DNA of 61,981 nucleotides from Chloroflexi bacterium SZAS-1 (GCA_018266315.1 JAFEAS010000039.1:1-61981), one strand, 5' to 3'; shown: positions 7,841 to 16,815, counted from the first letter of the stretch. Notes: generated from the letters alone by a model not told the origin. Made by a program: numbers and translations.

Positions 7841-8656
7841 ATGAATTGGTTTTGGCTGATTGTCGGTTTGTTGGTTGGTTGGTTGGTGGAATGGGTGATT
7901 GACTGGATCTACTGGCGGCGCGGCTCGTCGGATAACGCTGCCGAGCTGGAAAACTTGCGGGCGCAAAATCGCCGCCTGCGAGCTGATCTTGATGCTGCAA
8001 CTGGTTCGGTCAATAAGATTAAGGCTGAAGCCGCCGATGTGAATGGCAAACTCTCTGCAGCGCTGTCCGACGGCGGCACCCTGCGTGCCGACAACGCCCG
8101 GCTGCAAGCTGAGCTACAGGCGCTACGCGATAGCGCAGCTAGCCAGACAGATGCCAGCGCCGAGCTGACTCGGCTGCGTGCCCGTATGAATGTGGTGAAA
8201 GGTGCCGCGGCCAGCCTCGACGATCAGGTAAACGCCTTGGTCAGCGAGCGCGATGCCCTCAAAGGTGAGAACGAACGCCTACACGCCCAGTTCAGTGCGG
8301 GCGCGAGCGCAGCAGCAGCGGGCAGCAACCAGTTTGCTACCCAGCAGCTGAGCAGCGCTGAAGTACAGTCGGCGCTTGAGCTTGAACGGTTGCGCGCCGA
8401 AAACGAGCGCCTGCAGGCCGAGCTTGCCGCACTGTATAGCCGCCCCCGCCGCGACCCACTCATCGACATTAACGGCATCGGGCCGGTCATCGAAAAGCGC
8501 CTGTTTGAGGCTGGCATTTTCACCTTTGAGCAGCTTGCCGAAGAATCGCCGGAGCACCTGCGCGAGATTGCACGCTTACAGAGTTGGCAGGAAGCCGACC
8601 CAGCCGCTTGGATCGTCGAGGCCCGCGAGCGTGCGGCGCAGAAAAGCGGGAGCTAG
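7841..8656 (+). CDS. Membrane-anchored coiled-coil protein with C-terminal helix-hairpin-helix domain
   Basis: 271 aa. A single N-terminal membrane segment rich in Trp/Val/Gly (residues about 3-27) is followed by a long Ala/Leu/Glu/Arg-rich coiled coil (about 35-205) and a C-terminal helix-hairpin-helix domain starting near DPLIDINGIGPVIEKRL. The GIGPVIEKRL stretch is the typical HhH hairpin seen in DNA-binding and flap-endonuclease-like H3TH modules, and in many uncharacterised bacterial proteins annotated as predicted 5' DNA nucleases. No nuclease residues are visible. The start is ATG at 7841 behind AAAAGGAG. The next gene begins 3 nt after the stop, so the two are almost surely one operon. 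HhH could bind DNA or another protein at the membrane. Confidence 0.8.
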   Translation: MNWFWLIVGLLVGWLVEWVIDWIYWRRGSSDNAAELENLRAQNRRLRADLDAATGSVNKIKAEAADVNGKLSAALSDGGTLRADNARLQAELQALRDSAASQTDASAELTRLRARMNVVKGAAASLDDQVNALVSERDALKGENERLHAQFSAGASAAAAGSNQFATQQLSSAEVQSALELERLRAENERLQAELAALYSRPRRDPLIDINGIGPVIEKRLFEAGIFTFEQLAEESPEHLREIARLQSWQEADPAAWIVEARERAAQKSGS

Positions 8657-8659
8657 CCG

Positions 8660-9991
8660 ATGAATACGCGTACAACTGGATGGATCGGCTACGATTGGTT
8701 CAAGCTCATCGTAGCGATCATCTTGCTGCTCTTGCTGCTGATGTTCTGGCTACGTGGCGCTGGTACCACGCCTGTAGGCACGGCACCCACCGCCGCGCCT
8801 GCCGTGCCTACGGCAGCCGCCCCGGCGGGAAATGCAGCAACGGCCGCACCTGCAGCAGTAGTAGCGCCATCGCTCACCCTGCCAGGCAGCGGGTCGTTAG
8901 CGCCCGGTAAAATTCCGCTGAGCGGCACAGCTGCACCAAATAGTAAGGTACAGATCACGGTTGATGGCAAACCTGTTGGTACGACAACGGCGGATGCAAG
9001 CGGCAATTGGACCTTCGACGCCACAATTGATGCACCTGGCGATCATGCAGTTGTGGCCCAGGCGCTTGATGCAGGCGGCGCTGTAGCCGCTGCGTCAAAT
9101 CCGGCAACGCTGAAGCTTAGTGCACCAGTAGCCACGGCTGCTCCGGCGGCCACGGCAGCCCCAGCCGCAACCGCGGCAGTTGCCATTACAGCGCCAACCA
9201 TTACACTGCCCACGGGTGCGCAGGCAGATGCGCCAGTGACCCTCACCGGCACAGGCACACCTGGCAGCACGGTTGAGGTGATGGTCGATGGACAATCGGT
9301 TGGGAAAGTGACCGTAGGTGCCGATGGTTCGTGGAGCTTGCCAATTACGCTGCTAGCAGGCGATCACGCAATCAGTGCGCGCGCGCTTGATGCGGCGGGC
9401 AGTGAGGTTGCGGCCAGCGCCCCGGTAACGCTTACGGTTGGCGCAGCTACGGCAGGCGCCGCGACACCAGTACCAAACGCCAGCGGCCCGGTGATTAGCT
9501 TCCCGGCTGATAATGCCACGCTTGGCACCGACCCCTTCACAATGAAAGGGACTGGCACGCCGGGCAGCACGATCGAGATTCTTGATAGCGACAAGGTTAT
9601 TGGCACGGTAACGGTGGGTGCCGATGGCACCTGGAGCTTCCCAATCACACCAACCGGCAGCACAGCGGCCTATAGTGCGCGCCCGGCAGGCACCACCGAT
9701 GTAACGGCTAAACCCATTCGTGTGACATTTGGCAGCGGGCAGGCTGCTAGCTGTACGACACTCGCGCCCAACTGCGATGCCTGGGTGACCCGTAAGGGCG
9801 GCCTCTCGTTGCGCATGCGTGCAGGTGCGGGCACAGATCAAGCGATTGTTGCGCGCTTGCCAGTAGGCACGCAATTGAAGGTGCTCGAAGGGCCAAAATC
9901 CAACGGCGGGCGCGAGTGGTGGCGTGTACGCACGGTTGGCGGCAACGAAGGATGGGTGGCTGGCGAGAATCTCGTATTGCAACCCGATTAG
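8660..9991 (+). CDS. Membrane-anchored surface protein: three Ig-like repeats plus SH3b domain
   Basis: 443 aa. After a short cytoplasmic start, a membrane anchor spans about residues 14-33 (LIVAIILLLLLLMFWL), then an Ala/Pro/Thr linker. Three bacterial Ig-like repeats follow at about 75-165, 185-275 and 285-355; each contains a G-T/S-x-P-x-S-x-V core and a VGADGSWSL-like hairpin. The last about 75 residues form an SH3b domain (from DAWVTRKGGLSLRMR to EGWVAGENL). Such layouts bind wall polymers. It starts 3 nt after the HhH coiled-coil gene, suggesting that the two products act together at the envelope. The repeats are similar enough to have arisen by internal duplication. Confidence 0.82.
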   Translation: MNTRTTGWIGYDWFKLIVAIILLLLLLMFWLRGAGTTPVGTAPTAAPAVPTAAAPAGNAATAAPAAVVAPSLTLPGSGSLAPGKIPLSGTAAPNSKVQITVDGKPVGTTTADASGNWTFDATIDAPGDHAVVAQALDAGGAVAAASNPATLKLSAPVATAAPAATAAPAATAAVAITAPTITLPTGAQADAPVTLTGTGTPGSTVEVMVDGQSVGKVTVGADGSWSLPITLLAGDHAISARALDAAGSEVAASAPVTLTVGAATAGAATPVPNASGPVISFPADNATLGTDPFTMKGTGTPGSTIEILDSDKVIGTVTVGADGTWSFPITPTGSTAAYSARPAGTTDVTAKPIRVTFGSGQAASCTTLAPNCDAWVTRKGGLSLRMRAGAGTDQAIVARLPVGTQLKVLEGPKSNGGREWWRVRTVGGNEGWVAGENLVLQPD

Positions 9992-10022
9992 TCCCACTGG
10001 AAGTATTGCCCAAGCACACTAC

Positions 10023-10121
10023 ATCCGGTATAGAGCTTATATGCTGGGGGTCTGGGGGTGGCGCAGCCGCCCCCAGACTTTCCTTTTATGGTGCGCGGCT
10101 TTACCGCGCCGCGCACCATAA
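10023..10121 (+). repeat. Tandem hairpins, member of a dispersed intergenic repeat family
   Basis: Two strong hairpins follow the surface-protein gene. The first (10050-10078) pairs GTCTGGGGG with CCCCCAGAC around a GGCGCAGCC core and is followed by a T-rich stretch, so it can serve as terminator. The second (10086-10121) has a 14-bp perfect stem (TTATGGTGCGCGGC). Related sequence occurs downstream of other plus-strand genes near 24190 and 61727. Confidence 0.65.
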
Positions 10122-10143
10122 TTTGTACATTGCCAAGCGAAGC

Positions 10144-10195
10144 TCGTAGCACACCAAAGGACGAACGTGCGCGCTCGTCCTTTGGTGTGCTACGA
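10144..10195. repeat. 21-bp perfect inverted repeat (long hairpin)
   Basis: Arms 10144-10164 and 10175-10195 are perfect complements over 21 bp with a 10-nt loop. Unlike a terminator it has no T tract. It lies between the tandem hairpins and the TATAAT (10229-10234) of the following lipoprotein gene. It could be a mobile-element relic, an RNA processing site or a protein-binding palindrome. Confidence 0.7.
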
Positions 10196-10275
10196 AGCAC
10201 TGCCTACTGCACTCAGCCGCGTGCGTTGTATAATGGCAGGCTAAGTTTCTATGGTAAGCGGAAAGGTCTGATCAG

Positions 10276-11256
10276 ATGCGCCTACAACGATACGTTATAT
10301 TTCTCTTCCTGATGCTCATGCTGGCTGGCTGTGGGCAGCTTGGCACTTCATCGAATACAGCTGCCGATGGCGCGACTACGACCGGCGGGGCAAATGCGTC
10401 TGCGAACGTCATCCCAGTTTTTGCGTTCTCTGAGGCCGTGGTCGGTAAAAACCGAATTGCCATTGGCCTGGTAAGCAACAATACCCCACTGAATAACCCC
10501 GATGCCAAAGTGCATTTGCGTTTCTACAACCTCGACGAGAATAACCCGCAGGTGAAGTTCGAATCCGATGCTACCTACTATGGCAAGGGCTTGCCAGCCG
10601 CCTTCTACATTGCCTACCCCACTTTCGATAAAGCCGGGAATTGGGGTGTTGAAATTCAGGTGCAGATGCCGGGCCAGGATAAGCCGAGCAGCAGTAAAAG
10701 TCGCCTGGCGGTGAAGGAGAGTTCCGAGGTACCGAATGTCGGACAGCCAGCTATTTCGGTGAAAACTCTGACGGTGAAGGACGTGCCCGATCTGGCGCAG
10801 CTTTCTTCTGCCAACCCCAACCCGGTGATGTACCAGATCAGCCTCGACGATGCCCTGAAGAATGGCAAGCCGACGGCACTTTTATTTGCCACGCCAGCGT
10901 TCTGCCGCACTGCCACCTGTGGGCCGAGCCTTGAGGTGATGCAGGGTTTACAGAAAATCTATGGCACGAAGGTGAACTTCATCCACGTTGAGGTATACAA
11001 ATACCCCTTCGACCAATCGGTTGCCCAGCAAGAAGCCGCCGTGCAGAAAGCGGCGAAGGAGAACCGCCCACTTACTGATGCTGAGGCCGCTGCTGGCTTG
11101 TCTGATGCAATCGTTGCGTGGAAGCTGCAATCTGAACCGTGGCTGTTTTTGATTGATGCGAAAGGCGTGATTGTGGGCCGCTACGAGGGTGGGATTACCA
11201 ATGAAGAGCTAGGGCCAGCGATTGAGAAGCTAATTGCCGGGCAACCAGTCTTTTAG
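10276..11256 (+). CDS. Lipoprotein with thioredoxin-like domain
   Basis: 326 aa. Lipobox LAGC near residue 19 follows a hydrophobic signal. Residues about 45-150 look like a beta-sandwich, and the C-terminal half (about 165-326) resembles the thioredoxin fold: a YQISLDDALKNGKPTALLF strand, a cysteine pair in FCRTATCGPS near residue 215, a strand with FIHVEVYK, and a cis-Pro-like segment SEPWLFLIDAKG. The cysteines are spaced CxxxxC rather than CxxC, which is unusual for a disulfide catalyst. Localisation would be the outer face of the membrane. A TATAAT at 10229-10234 may provide the promoter. Redox or copper-chaperone-like roles are possible but unproven. Confidence 0.75.
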   Translation: MRLQRYVIFLFLMLMLAGCGQLGTSSNTAADGATTTGGANASANVIPVFAFSEAVVGKNRIAIGLVSNNTPLNNPDAKVHLRFYNLDENNPQVKFESDATYYGKGLPAAFYIAYPTFDKAGNWGVEIQVQMPGQDKPSSSKSRLAVKESSEVPNVGQPAISVKTLTVKDVPDLAQLSSANPNPVMYQISLDDALKNGKPTALLFATPAFCRTATCGPSLEVMQGLQKIYGTKVNFIHVEVYKYPFDQSVAQQEAAVQKAAKENRPLTDAEAAAGLSDAIVAWKLQSEPWLFLIDAKGVIVGRYEGGITNEELGPAIEKLIAGQPVF

Positions 11257-11319
11257 CTATCGGGTAGCACACCGCTACCATCGCTCGAAAAGCCACTTTG
11301 TTCTATGCGGGAGAACGTT

Positions 11320-12432
11320 GTGAGCCTGCAAAGCACCATGCTGCTGCTTGGAACCTTTTGCGTCGCCTGTGGGGTTACCGCGCTGCTTATGCCCTGGGTT
11401 ATGTGGTTGAGCGAGCGGCGCGGCTGGGTGCAACAGCCCGGCGGGCGGCGGTTACACGCCCGCCCTACTTCCAATATTGGTGGGGTTGCGATCTACGGCG
11501 GGTTTGTGGCGGCGCTGCTGCTTACCTTCGCCTTCGAGCCATTGCTGCCACGTTCGGGCTTCGAGCGGCTGCGACTGCTGCTGCTGCTGGCGGGCGGCAC
11601 GCTGATTTTCCTGGTAATGTGGCGCGATGATATTGTCGAGCTGCCGCCACTGCCCAAATTCATTGCCCAAATTGCCGCCGCGCTAATTGCTGTAGGCCCC
11701 TACCTGTGGGATCATACGCGCTACCCCGATATCGAAGGCCGCCTGACCGAAGCGCGCGGCATTGTGCTCACTGCATTTAAGTTCCCATTTATCGACCAGA
11801 TCAGCCTGTGGAATCTTAGCCCCTGGCTGGCAATTATCGCTACGGTCTTCTGGATCGGCTGGATGACGAACACTATCAACTGGTCGGATGGTATCGACGG
11901 GCTGGCGGGCGGCGTGTCGCTTATTGCCGCGCTGGCGCTGGCACTCAACGCACTGCGCCAGCCTCAGCCGCAAATTACAATCGCGCTGTTGCCACTGGCG
12001 CTGGCCGGTGCTAGCGCAGGCTTTCTGCTATTTAACTTCCCACCGGCGCGCATCTTCATGGGCGATTGCGGGGCTGAATTTCTGGGCTATGTGCTTGGGG
12101 TCAGCGCGATCATCGGCGGGGCCAAGCTGGCTACCGTGCTGCTGGTGCTCGGTGTACCCATCCTCGATGTCATCTGGCTGATCATCTCGCGCATACTGTC
12201 GGGCCGTTCGCCAGCGCAGGGCGGGCGCGACCACTTGCACCTGCGGCTGCGCGACCTGGGCTTTACGCCGCGTCAGGTGGTGCTGTTCTATTATGCACTC
12301 AGTGCAAGTTTTGGGCTTATTGGCATTGTTAGTGTGGCCCCGGCAGTGAAGCTGGTAGCTCTGGGCGTGCTCAGCATCATTGTGGTTATTGTCATCGGCT
12401 ACGCTATGCGGCGCACGGCGGTGGCTTCGTAA
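11320..12432 (+). CDS. WecA/TagO/MraY-like undecaprenyl-phosphate sugar-1-phosphate transferase
   Basis: 370-aa polytopic enzyme with about 10-11 membrane helices. Family signatures visible: RDDIVELPP (aspartate pair, first cytoplasmic loop), NTINWSDGIDGLAGG (the N-x-x-N-x-x-DG-x-D-G-L motif), FMGDCGAEFLGY, and the late GRDHLHLRL with the HxH-type histidines. The family transfers GlcNAc-1-phosphate or a similar sugar-phosphate to undecaprenyl phosphate, starting teichoic acid, O-antigen or exopolysaccharide synthesis. MraY proper usually lies in a mur/fts cluster, which is absent, so WecA/TagO is the better reading. GTG at 11320 is preferred because GGGAGA precedes it; ATG at 11305 is the alternative. 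Confidence 0.88.
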   Translation: MSLQSTMLLLGTFCVACGVTALLMPWVMWLSERRGWVQQPGGRRLHARPTSNIGGVAIYGGFVAALLLTFAFEPLLPRSGFERLRLLLLLAGGTLIFLVMWRDDIVELPPLPKFIAQIAAALIAVGPYLWDHTRYPDIEGRLTEARGIVLTAFKFPFIDQISLWNLSPWLAIIATVFWIGWMTNTINWSDGIDGLAGGVSLIAALALALNALRQPQPQITIALLPLALAGASAGFLLFNFPPARIFMGDCGAEFLGYVLGVSAIIGGAKLATVLLVLGVPILDVIWLIISRILSGRSPAQGGRDHLHLRLRDLGFTPRQVVLFYYALSASFGLIGIVSVAPAVKLVALGVLSIIVVIVIGYAMRRTAVAS

Positions 12433-12470
12433 CGGCTAGGGGTGGTTGCCGCAACAGCAAGCCGCGCTCA

Positions 12471-13304
12471 TTACGGTGTCGTTGTAGGCTGCATATCGGC
12501 GACGCGAATGAATACCCGTACCTTCAATGTTTCGTGCCCGCTGCCCTGGTATACCCCGTGCATTGGCGCGGCGTCGGCATAATCGCGCCCTACCGCCACT
12601 CGCACATACTGCGGCCCAATCGCACAATTATGTGTCGGGTCGAGCGCCAGCCACCCGCGCCCTTCCAGAAAGACCTCGGCCCATGCATGGCTCGCCAACA
12701 CCGTTTCTGGTGGTAGTGCCGGATCGTAGAAGTAGCCGCTCACATACCGTGCGGGTAATCCCTGGCTACGGCAGAGCGCGATCAGCAAGTGCGCAAAATC
12801 CTGGCACACGCCGCGTCCACCGGCCAGCACGGCATCGGCAGTGGTCGAAATATCGGTGCTGCCGCGCTCGTACACGAAGTTGTTAGCAATAGCGTGCATG
12901 AGTGCATAGGCGCTTGCCTCGGCATTGGCATCGCTCGGTGTGTGCTGGCGCGCAAAATCAGCGAGCGCGTCATTCAAAGGGACAAATTTGCTTGGGGTAC
13001 AAAACTCATGGCGCTCAAGCAGGCTTATTGCAGTGGCAGCGAGCAGCGGGGTATTACTCGTTTCTACCAGGCTCTGCGCAGTAATTGTGAGCTGGTGGTG
13101 CGGTGGCAGTACGCTGTAGCAATGGATCGCATTGCCAAAACGGTCGGTAATACGCTCGAAACCAGTGGGCGGGTCGAGCGCCAAGCGAAAGTTGATCAGC
13201 CACTGCCCATCGTGATCATATGGCTGCAAGCGTACTTCGCCTACCGCCTCGCACACTGGCTCATTATAATGAAAAACCGTTTCGTGCTCGATATGCAATT
13301 TCAT
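12471..13304 (-). CDS. Transglutaminase-like cysteine protease of the ATP-grasp/alpha-E operon
   Basis: 277 aa. An N-terminal beta-rich domain (about 1-100, MKLHIEHETVFHYNEPV...) is followed by the transglutaminase core with a complete Cys-His-Asp triad: GVCQDFAH near residue 167, ASHAWAEVF near 207, and ALDPTHN near 223. These proteins act as peptidases or amidotransferases. Proteins of this type habitually sit with circularly permuted ATP-grasp and alpha-E genes, as here, and such clusters have been predicted to make and trim peptides. It is the last gene of the minus-strand set and is separated from the 105-aa gene by 24 nt. Confidence 0.9.
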   Translation of the reverse strand: MKLHIEHETVFHYNEPVCEAVGEVRLQPYDHDGQWLINFRLALDPPTGFERITDRFGNAIHCYSVLPPHHQLTITAQSLVETSNTPLLAATAISLLERHEFCTPSKFVPLNDALADFARQHTPSDANAEASAYALMHAIANNFVYERGSTDISTTADAVLAGGRGVCQDFAHLLIALCRSQGLPARYVSGYFYDPALPPETVLASHAWAEVFLEGRGWLALDPTHNCAIGPQYVRVAVGRDYADAAPMHGVYQGSGHETLKVRVFIRVADMQPTTTP

Positions 13305-13328
13305 CGTTTGTACCGTGTGCCTCGCCCG

Positions 13329-13646
13329 CTAGCGCTCGTTACCACGCTTAAAATTGCCGGTCATTTTTGCCATCACCAGCTGCGCGGCCTTGCCTTCTAG
13401 CGGCTCAATCTTACGCAGGAATTTCGCTGCCTGCTCGCCCTTCAAGATCATCACCTGCTTGCCATACCAGAAAAGAAACACCTTATCGCGGCTGGCGCGG
13501 TAGCTAAACACCTCGTCATCGAGCACACCCCGCCGATCCACTCCTGGTGCAGTGGTATCGGCAGCATCATTCGATATAGCCTGTTCCTGGCTGTCGGGTT
13601 GCAGGTCTTCCATAGCTCGGTCGTTCCTTGGCCTTGTCGCTGACAT
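13329..13646 (-). CDS. Small conserved-looking protein of the ATP-grasp/alpha-E operon
   Basis: 105 aa, no recognised domain. The first about 45 residues are polar and acidic; the second half is a compact fold containing EVFSYRASRDKVFLFWYGKQ, then ILKGEQAAKFLRKIE, and it ends in TGNFKRGNER. The start ATG overlaps the stop of the alpha-E gene as TAATG, which implies translational coupling and stable association with that protein; an internal Met 11 residues later is a weaker alternative. It could be a regulator, an adaptor or even a substrate of the ATP-grasp/transglutaminase pair. The sequence alone does not decide this. Confidence 0.8.
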   Translation of the reverse strand: MSATRPRNDRAMEDLQPDSQEQAISNDAADTTAPGVDRRGVLDDEVFSYRASRDKVFLFWYGKQVMILKGEQAAKFLRKIEPLEGKAAQLVMAKMTGNFKRGNER

Positions 13647-14647
13647 TATTGTTGCTGCTGTTGCGCCTGCACATAGCGGCTTATGGCCGCAACCCCGGCT
13701 GGCATCGTATTGACATCGAAGTAGCTCTGCGCAATCGCATCGCCAACGTGGTTTAGCTTGTGCTGCATATCGTCGAGGAACATATGCAAATCGGCCAGGG
13801 CTTCGCGAATATCAAGATAAGTTAGCTCGGCACAGAGGCGGCCCAGCAAGCGCTCGGCAGTATTCGCGGGCCGATCGAGTGGGCTATCGGAGATACGCCG
13901 CAGCGCGTCGCGCGTCTGGTCGAGGCAGAAGGCCACACTACGCGGGAAGGTACGGTCGAACAGCAGGAAATCGACCACACGCCAGGCTTGTAGCTGTGAG
14001 TGGGCGCGGCGGTACGGCTCAAATGCGCTACACGATTTCAGCAGCGCGATCCATTGTAAGCTTGCCAGCGGCGCAGTTTCGCCCCCCATGTTGCTCACCA
14101 GCGCGTTATATTTCACATCGAGAATCCGCGCTGTCTGGTCGGCCCGCTCAAGGAACTTGCCCGTTTGAATGAATTCCCAGCCTTCAGTATGTGCCATCGT
14201 CGCGTCGGTGATGCCCTGGAAGAGGTGCGAGCCGTTACGCACTTCGCTGAAAAAATCGTAGGGATTGCGTGCAATTGTGGCGAGGTCGGCATTCACAATC
14301 GAATGATACAGCCGATTAAGCTGTTCCCACATCTCGCGGCTAATTTGCTCGCGTACTGCCCGGGCATTTTCGCGGGCACGGCTAATGCACGACGCAATTG
14401 CGTTGGGGTTGCCTGGATGAAGGGTGAGGAACGAGGTGACGCTTTCGGCATCATAACGCGCAAACGCGGCAGTAAACAGGTCGCGGTCGCCGGTGATCGT
14501 AATCATCGGTTCCCAGGTTAGTTCCTGACTGGCGCTCGGTGCATCGAGCGATGCCTGAAAATTTACGGCAATGATCCGGGCCACATCTTCGGCGCGTTCA
14601 AGGTAGCGCGCCATCCAGAAGAGCGATTCGGCAACACGGCTTAGCAT
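13646..14647 (-). CDS. Alpha-E domain protein
   Basis: 333-aa all-helical protein of the alpha-E family, recognised by its start MLSRVAESLFWMARYLERAEDVAR and the overall length. Alpha-E proteins have no known catalytic residues and accompany circularly permuted ATP-grasp enzymes and transglutaminases, where they may scaffold or assist peptide bond formation. The start is placed at ATG 14647, nine bases inside the longest frame, because family members begin at this methionine and AGGTGA lies upstream. The stop overlaps the start of the 105-aa gene; the ATP-grasp gene lies 69 nt upstream on the same strand. Confidence 0.9.
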   Translation of the reverse strand: MLSRVAESLFWMARYLERAEDVARIIAVNFQASLDAPSASQELTWEPMITITGDRDLFTAAFARYDAESVTSFLTLHPGNPNAIASCISRARENARAVREQISREMWEQLNRLYHSIVNADLATIARNPYDFFSEVRNGSHLFQGITDATMAHTEGWEFIQTGKFLERADQTARILDVKYNALVSNMGGETAPLASLQWIALLKSCSAFEPYRRAHSQLQAWRVVDFLLFDRTFPRSVAFCLDQTRDALRRISDSPLDRPANTAERLLGRLCAELTYLDIREALADLHMFLDDMQHKLNHVGDAIAQSYFDVNTMPAGVAAISRYVQAQQQQQ

Positions 14648-14716
14648 AGCAATCACCTATTGGGTAGGCGGCAACCGCAGCGGCCTGCGTACAGGTTCGC
14701 CTGGGCTGTCGTCTGG

Positions 14717-16156
14717 CTATTCCTCTAATACCCAGGTATCTTTGCTGCCGCCCCCTTGCGACGAATTAACCACCAGTGAGCCTTTGCGCAGCGCCACGCG
14801 TGTAAGCCCGCCGGGAATAATAGTAATATCGCGGCCTTGCAGGATGTAGGGCCGGAAATCAATATGCCGCCCCTCGAAATGCCCATCGACAAATGCCGGG
14901 TGCCGGCTGAGTGCGAGCGTGGGCTGGGCAATAAAGTTGCGAGGGTTCGCCCGTATTTTCTCGGCAAAGGCGGTGCATTCCTCGGCGGTAGAATGCGGCC
15001 CCACCAGCATACCGTAGCCGCCCGACTCATTGACTGATTTCACCACTAGCTGGTTCAGATGCTCAAGGATGTACGCCCGATCCACGGGGTTATCGGCGCG
15101 ATAGGTTGGCACATTGTTCAGAATCGGCTCTTCGCTCAGGTAATAACGAATCATCGCGGGCACGAAGGGATAGATCGCTTTATCATCGGCCACGCCGGTA
15201 CCAATTGCATTTGCCAGGGTTACATTCCCAGCGCGATACGCATTAAACAAACCTGGGCAGCCCAGCATTGAGTCCGAGCGGAAGGACAGCGGATCGAGGA
15301 AATTATCGTCAATACGTCGATAAATCACATCCACGGGCTGCAACCCACGGATAGTGCGCATAAATACGCGATTTTCGGATGTAACCAGGTCGCGCCCCTC
15401 CACCAGCTCAATACCCATCTGGCGGGCGAGGAAGGAATGCTCGAAGTAAGCCGAGTTATATACCCCTGGTGTCAATAGCACCACAGTGGGCTGGTCGGCG
15501 CGGCGCGGCGCAACATTCCGCAATGTCTCAAGAAGCGCTTGCGGGTAATGCTCAACCGGCAGCACGCCCGAGCGCTCAAACAGGCGTGGGAAGGCGCGTT
15601 TCATGGCCGTGCGGTTTTCGAGCACATACGACACCCCAGAAGGACTGCGGCCATTATCTTCCAATACCAGGTAGTGCCCCTGCTCGTCACGCACTAGGTC
15701 GGTGCCGCTAATATGAATATACACGTCGCCGGGTGGGTCAACCCCCATCATCAGCGGCGAAAAGCCCTGCGAGCTCAATACCAGATCGAGTGGAATAACG
15801 CCATCGTGCAAAATCCGCTGCTCGTGATACACATCGTGCAGGAACATATTCAGCGCAGTGACACGCTGGCGCAACCCGCGGTCGAGCATTTGCCACTCAG
15901 CCTGTGGGATGATGCGCGGAACGAGATCAAAGGGGAAAATGCGCTCAATACCTTCTTGCGCGCTGTATACGGTGAAGGTAATGCCCTGGTAAAGGAACGA
16001 AATATCGGCGAGCTGAATGCGATCGTCGAAATCAGCGCGCGAAAGCTCGCTCAAGCGCCGGTAGAGGCGCTCGTAGTGGGGGTGCGGCTTGCCAGGTGCC
16101 GCAAACATCTCGTCGAAGAAACCATCGAGGGTATAATCGTTGAATAAACTGCCCAT
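14717..16156 (-). CDS. Circularly permuted ATP-grasp protein (type 2)
   Basis: 479 aa, the usual length of the family. Recognisable segments include [17 protein letters not shown] at the N-terminus, [44 protein letters not shown] (nucleotide/metal site with E-D-N), [14 protein letters not shown], and the C-terminal [14 protein letters not shown] and GGLTRVAL stretches. ATP-grasp enzymes ligate a carboxylate to an amine via acyl phosphate, and genomic-context studies predict peptide or peptide-tag synthesis for this group. The start at 16156 has GAGGG upstream. It is the first gene of an operon with the alpha-E, 105-aa and transglutaminase genes, driven by a strong promoter at 16237-16265. Confidence 0.93.
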   Translation of the reverse strand: MGSLFNDYTLDGFFDEMFAAPGKPHPHYERLYRRLSELSRADFDDRIQLADISFLYQGITFTVYSAQEGIERIFPFDLVPRIIPQAEWQMLDRGLRQRVTALNMFLHDVYHEQRILHDGVIPLDLVLSSQGFSPLMMGVDPPGDVYIHISGTDLVRDEQGHYLVLEDNGRSPSGVSYVLENRTAMKRAFPRLFERSGVLPVEHYPQALLETLRNVAPRRADQPTVVLLTPGVYNSAYFEHSFLARQMGIELVEGRDLVTSENRVFMRTIRGLQPVDVIYRRIDDNFLDPLSFRSDSMLGCPGLFNAYRAGNVTLANAIGTGVADDKAIYPFVPAMIRYYLSEEPILNNVPTYRADNPVDRAYILEHLNQLVVKSVNESGGYGMLVGPHSTAEECTAFAEKIRANPRNFIAQPTLALSRHPAFVDGHFEGRHIDFRPYILQGRDITIIPGGLTRVALRKGSLVVNSSQGGGSKDTWVLEE

Positions 16157-16236
16157 GGCGCCGCCCTCTGCTGTAGACACACGGATAAGTGCGCAGCGGG
16201 CGCCGTTGCCCAAACCGACGAGCATTGGTAGCGGCG

Positions 16237-16265
16237 ATTATACTTGATAGGTGGCATAGTGACAA
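16237..16265 (-). promoter_or_regulatory. Sigma-70 promoter of the ATP-grasp/alpha-E/transglutaminase operon
   Basis: On the minus strand TTGTCA (16260-16265) and TATAAT (16237-16242) are spaced by 17 nt. Transcription would start near 16230, leaving a leader of roughly 75 nt before the ATP-grasp start. Confidence 0.85.
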
Positions 16266-16341
16266 GAGCCTCACAACCCTATCAAATAGCCTGAATTTAT
16301 CAGATAGTATGCGTGCCGAAACAACACTATGCGAGCAACTA

Positions 16342-16734
16342 TTAAATAGCCGCGCGGGTGTACAAGCTCGGGTTTTGCAGCAACCCACGAATCTTCGTCA
16401 ACAAGCGGGGAAACTCTATTGGCTTCGTTTCATACTCATCGCAGCCAACGGCAAAGCAGCGCTCACGATCTTCAGTGAGTGCATATGCCGTCAGGGCAAT
16501 GACTGGAATGTGCTGAGTCTCTTCCTTGGTCTTGATACGCTGGGTTGCCTGCCAGCCATTCAGTACGGGAAGGCCCATGTCCATCAGGATGAGATCGGGT
16601 TGCTCGGAACGGGCTAGCGCTACAGCACGCACACCATCGCCAGCTGTAATCACCTGGTAGCCCGAGATTTTAAGCATTCGCTCGATCATATCGCGGATCA
16701 TATCTTCGTCCTCAACCACCAAAATTGTCTTCAT
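16342..16734 (-). CDS. Single-domain response regulator (receiver only)
   Basis: 130-aa CheY-like receiver with the acidic pair in VEDED near residue 8, the phosphoacceptor Asp in LILMDMGLP near residue 52, a Thr in IALTAYA near residue 82 and the conserved Lys in ETKPIEF near residue 105. There is no output domain. The start is ATG at 16734 with GGAG upstream. It is transcribed just after the hybrid kinase gene on the same strand, 81 nt apart, and probably forms a phosphorelay with it. Confidence 0.92.
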   Translation of the reverse strand: MKTILVVEDEDMIRDMIERMLKISGYQVITAGDGVRAVALARSEQPDLILMDMGLPVLNGWQATQRIKTKEETQHIPVIALTAYALTEDRERCFAVGCDEYETKPIEFPRLLTKIRGLLQNPSLYTRAAI

Positions 16735-16815
16735 GGTTCGCTCCATGTATTTTACGCAGTGCAGGGCGTAACAAATAGTACGTTCAGTACACAAGCGTCG
16801 TATGTATGCCGTGTA

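Noticed and set aside
10058-10312. Small plus-strand frame after the surface protein
   Set aside because: It runs through the three hairpins and the -10 of the next gene; structure explains the sequence better.
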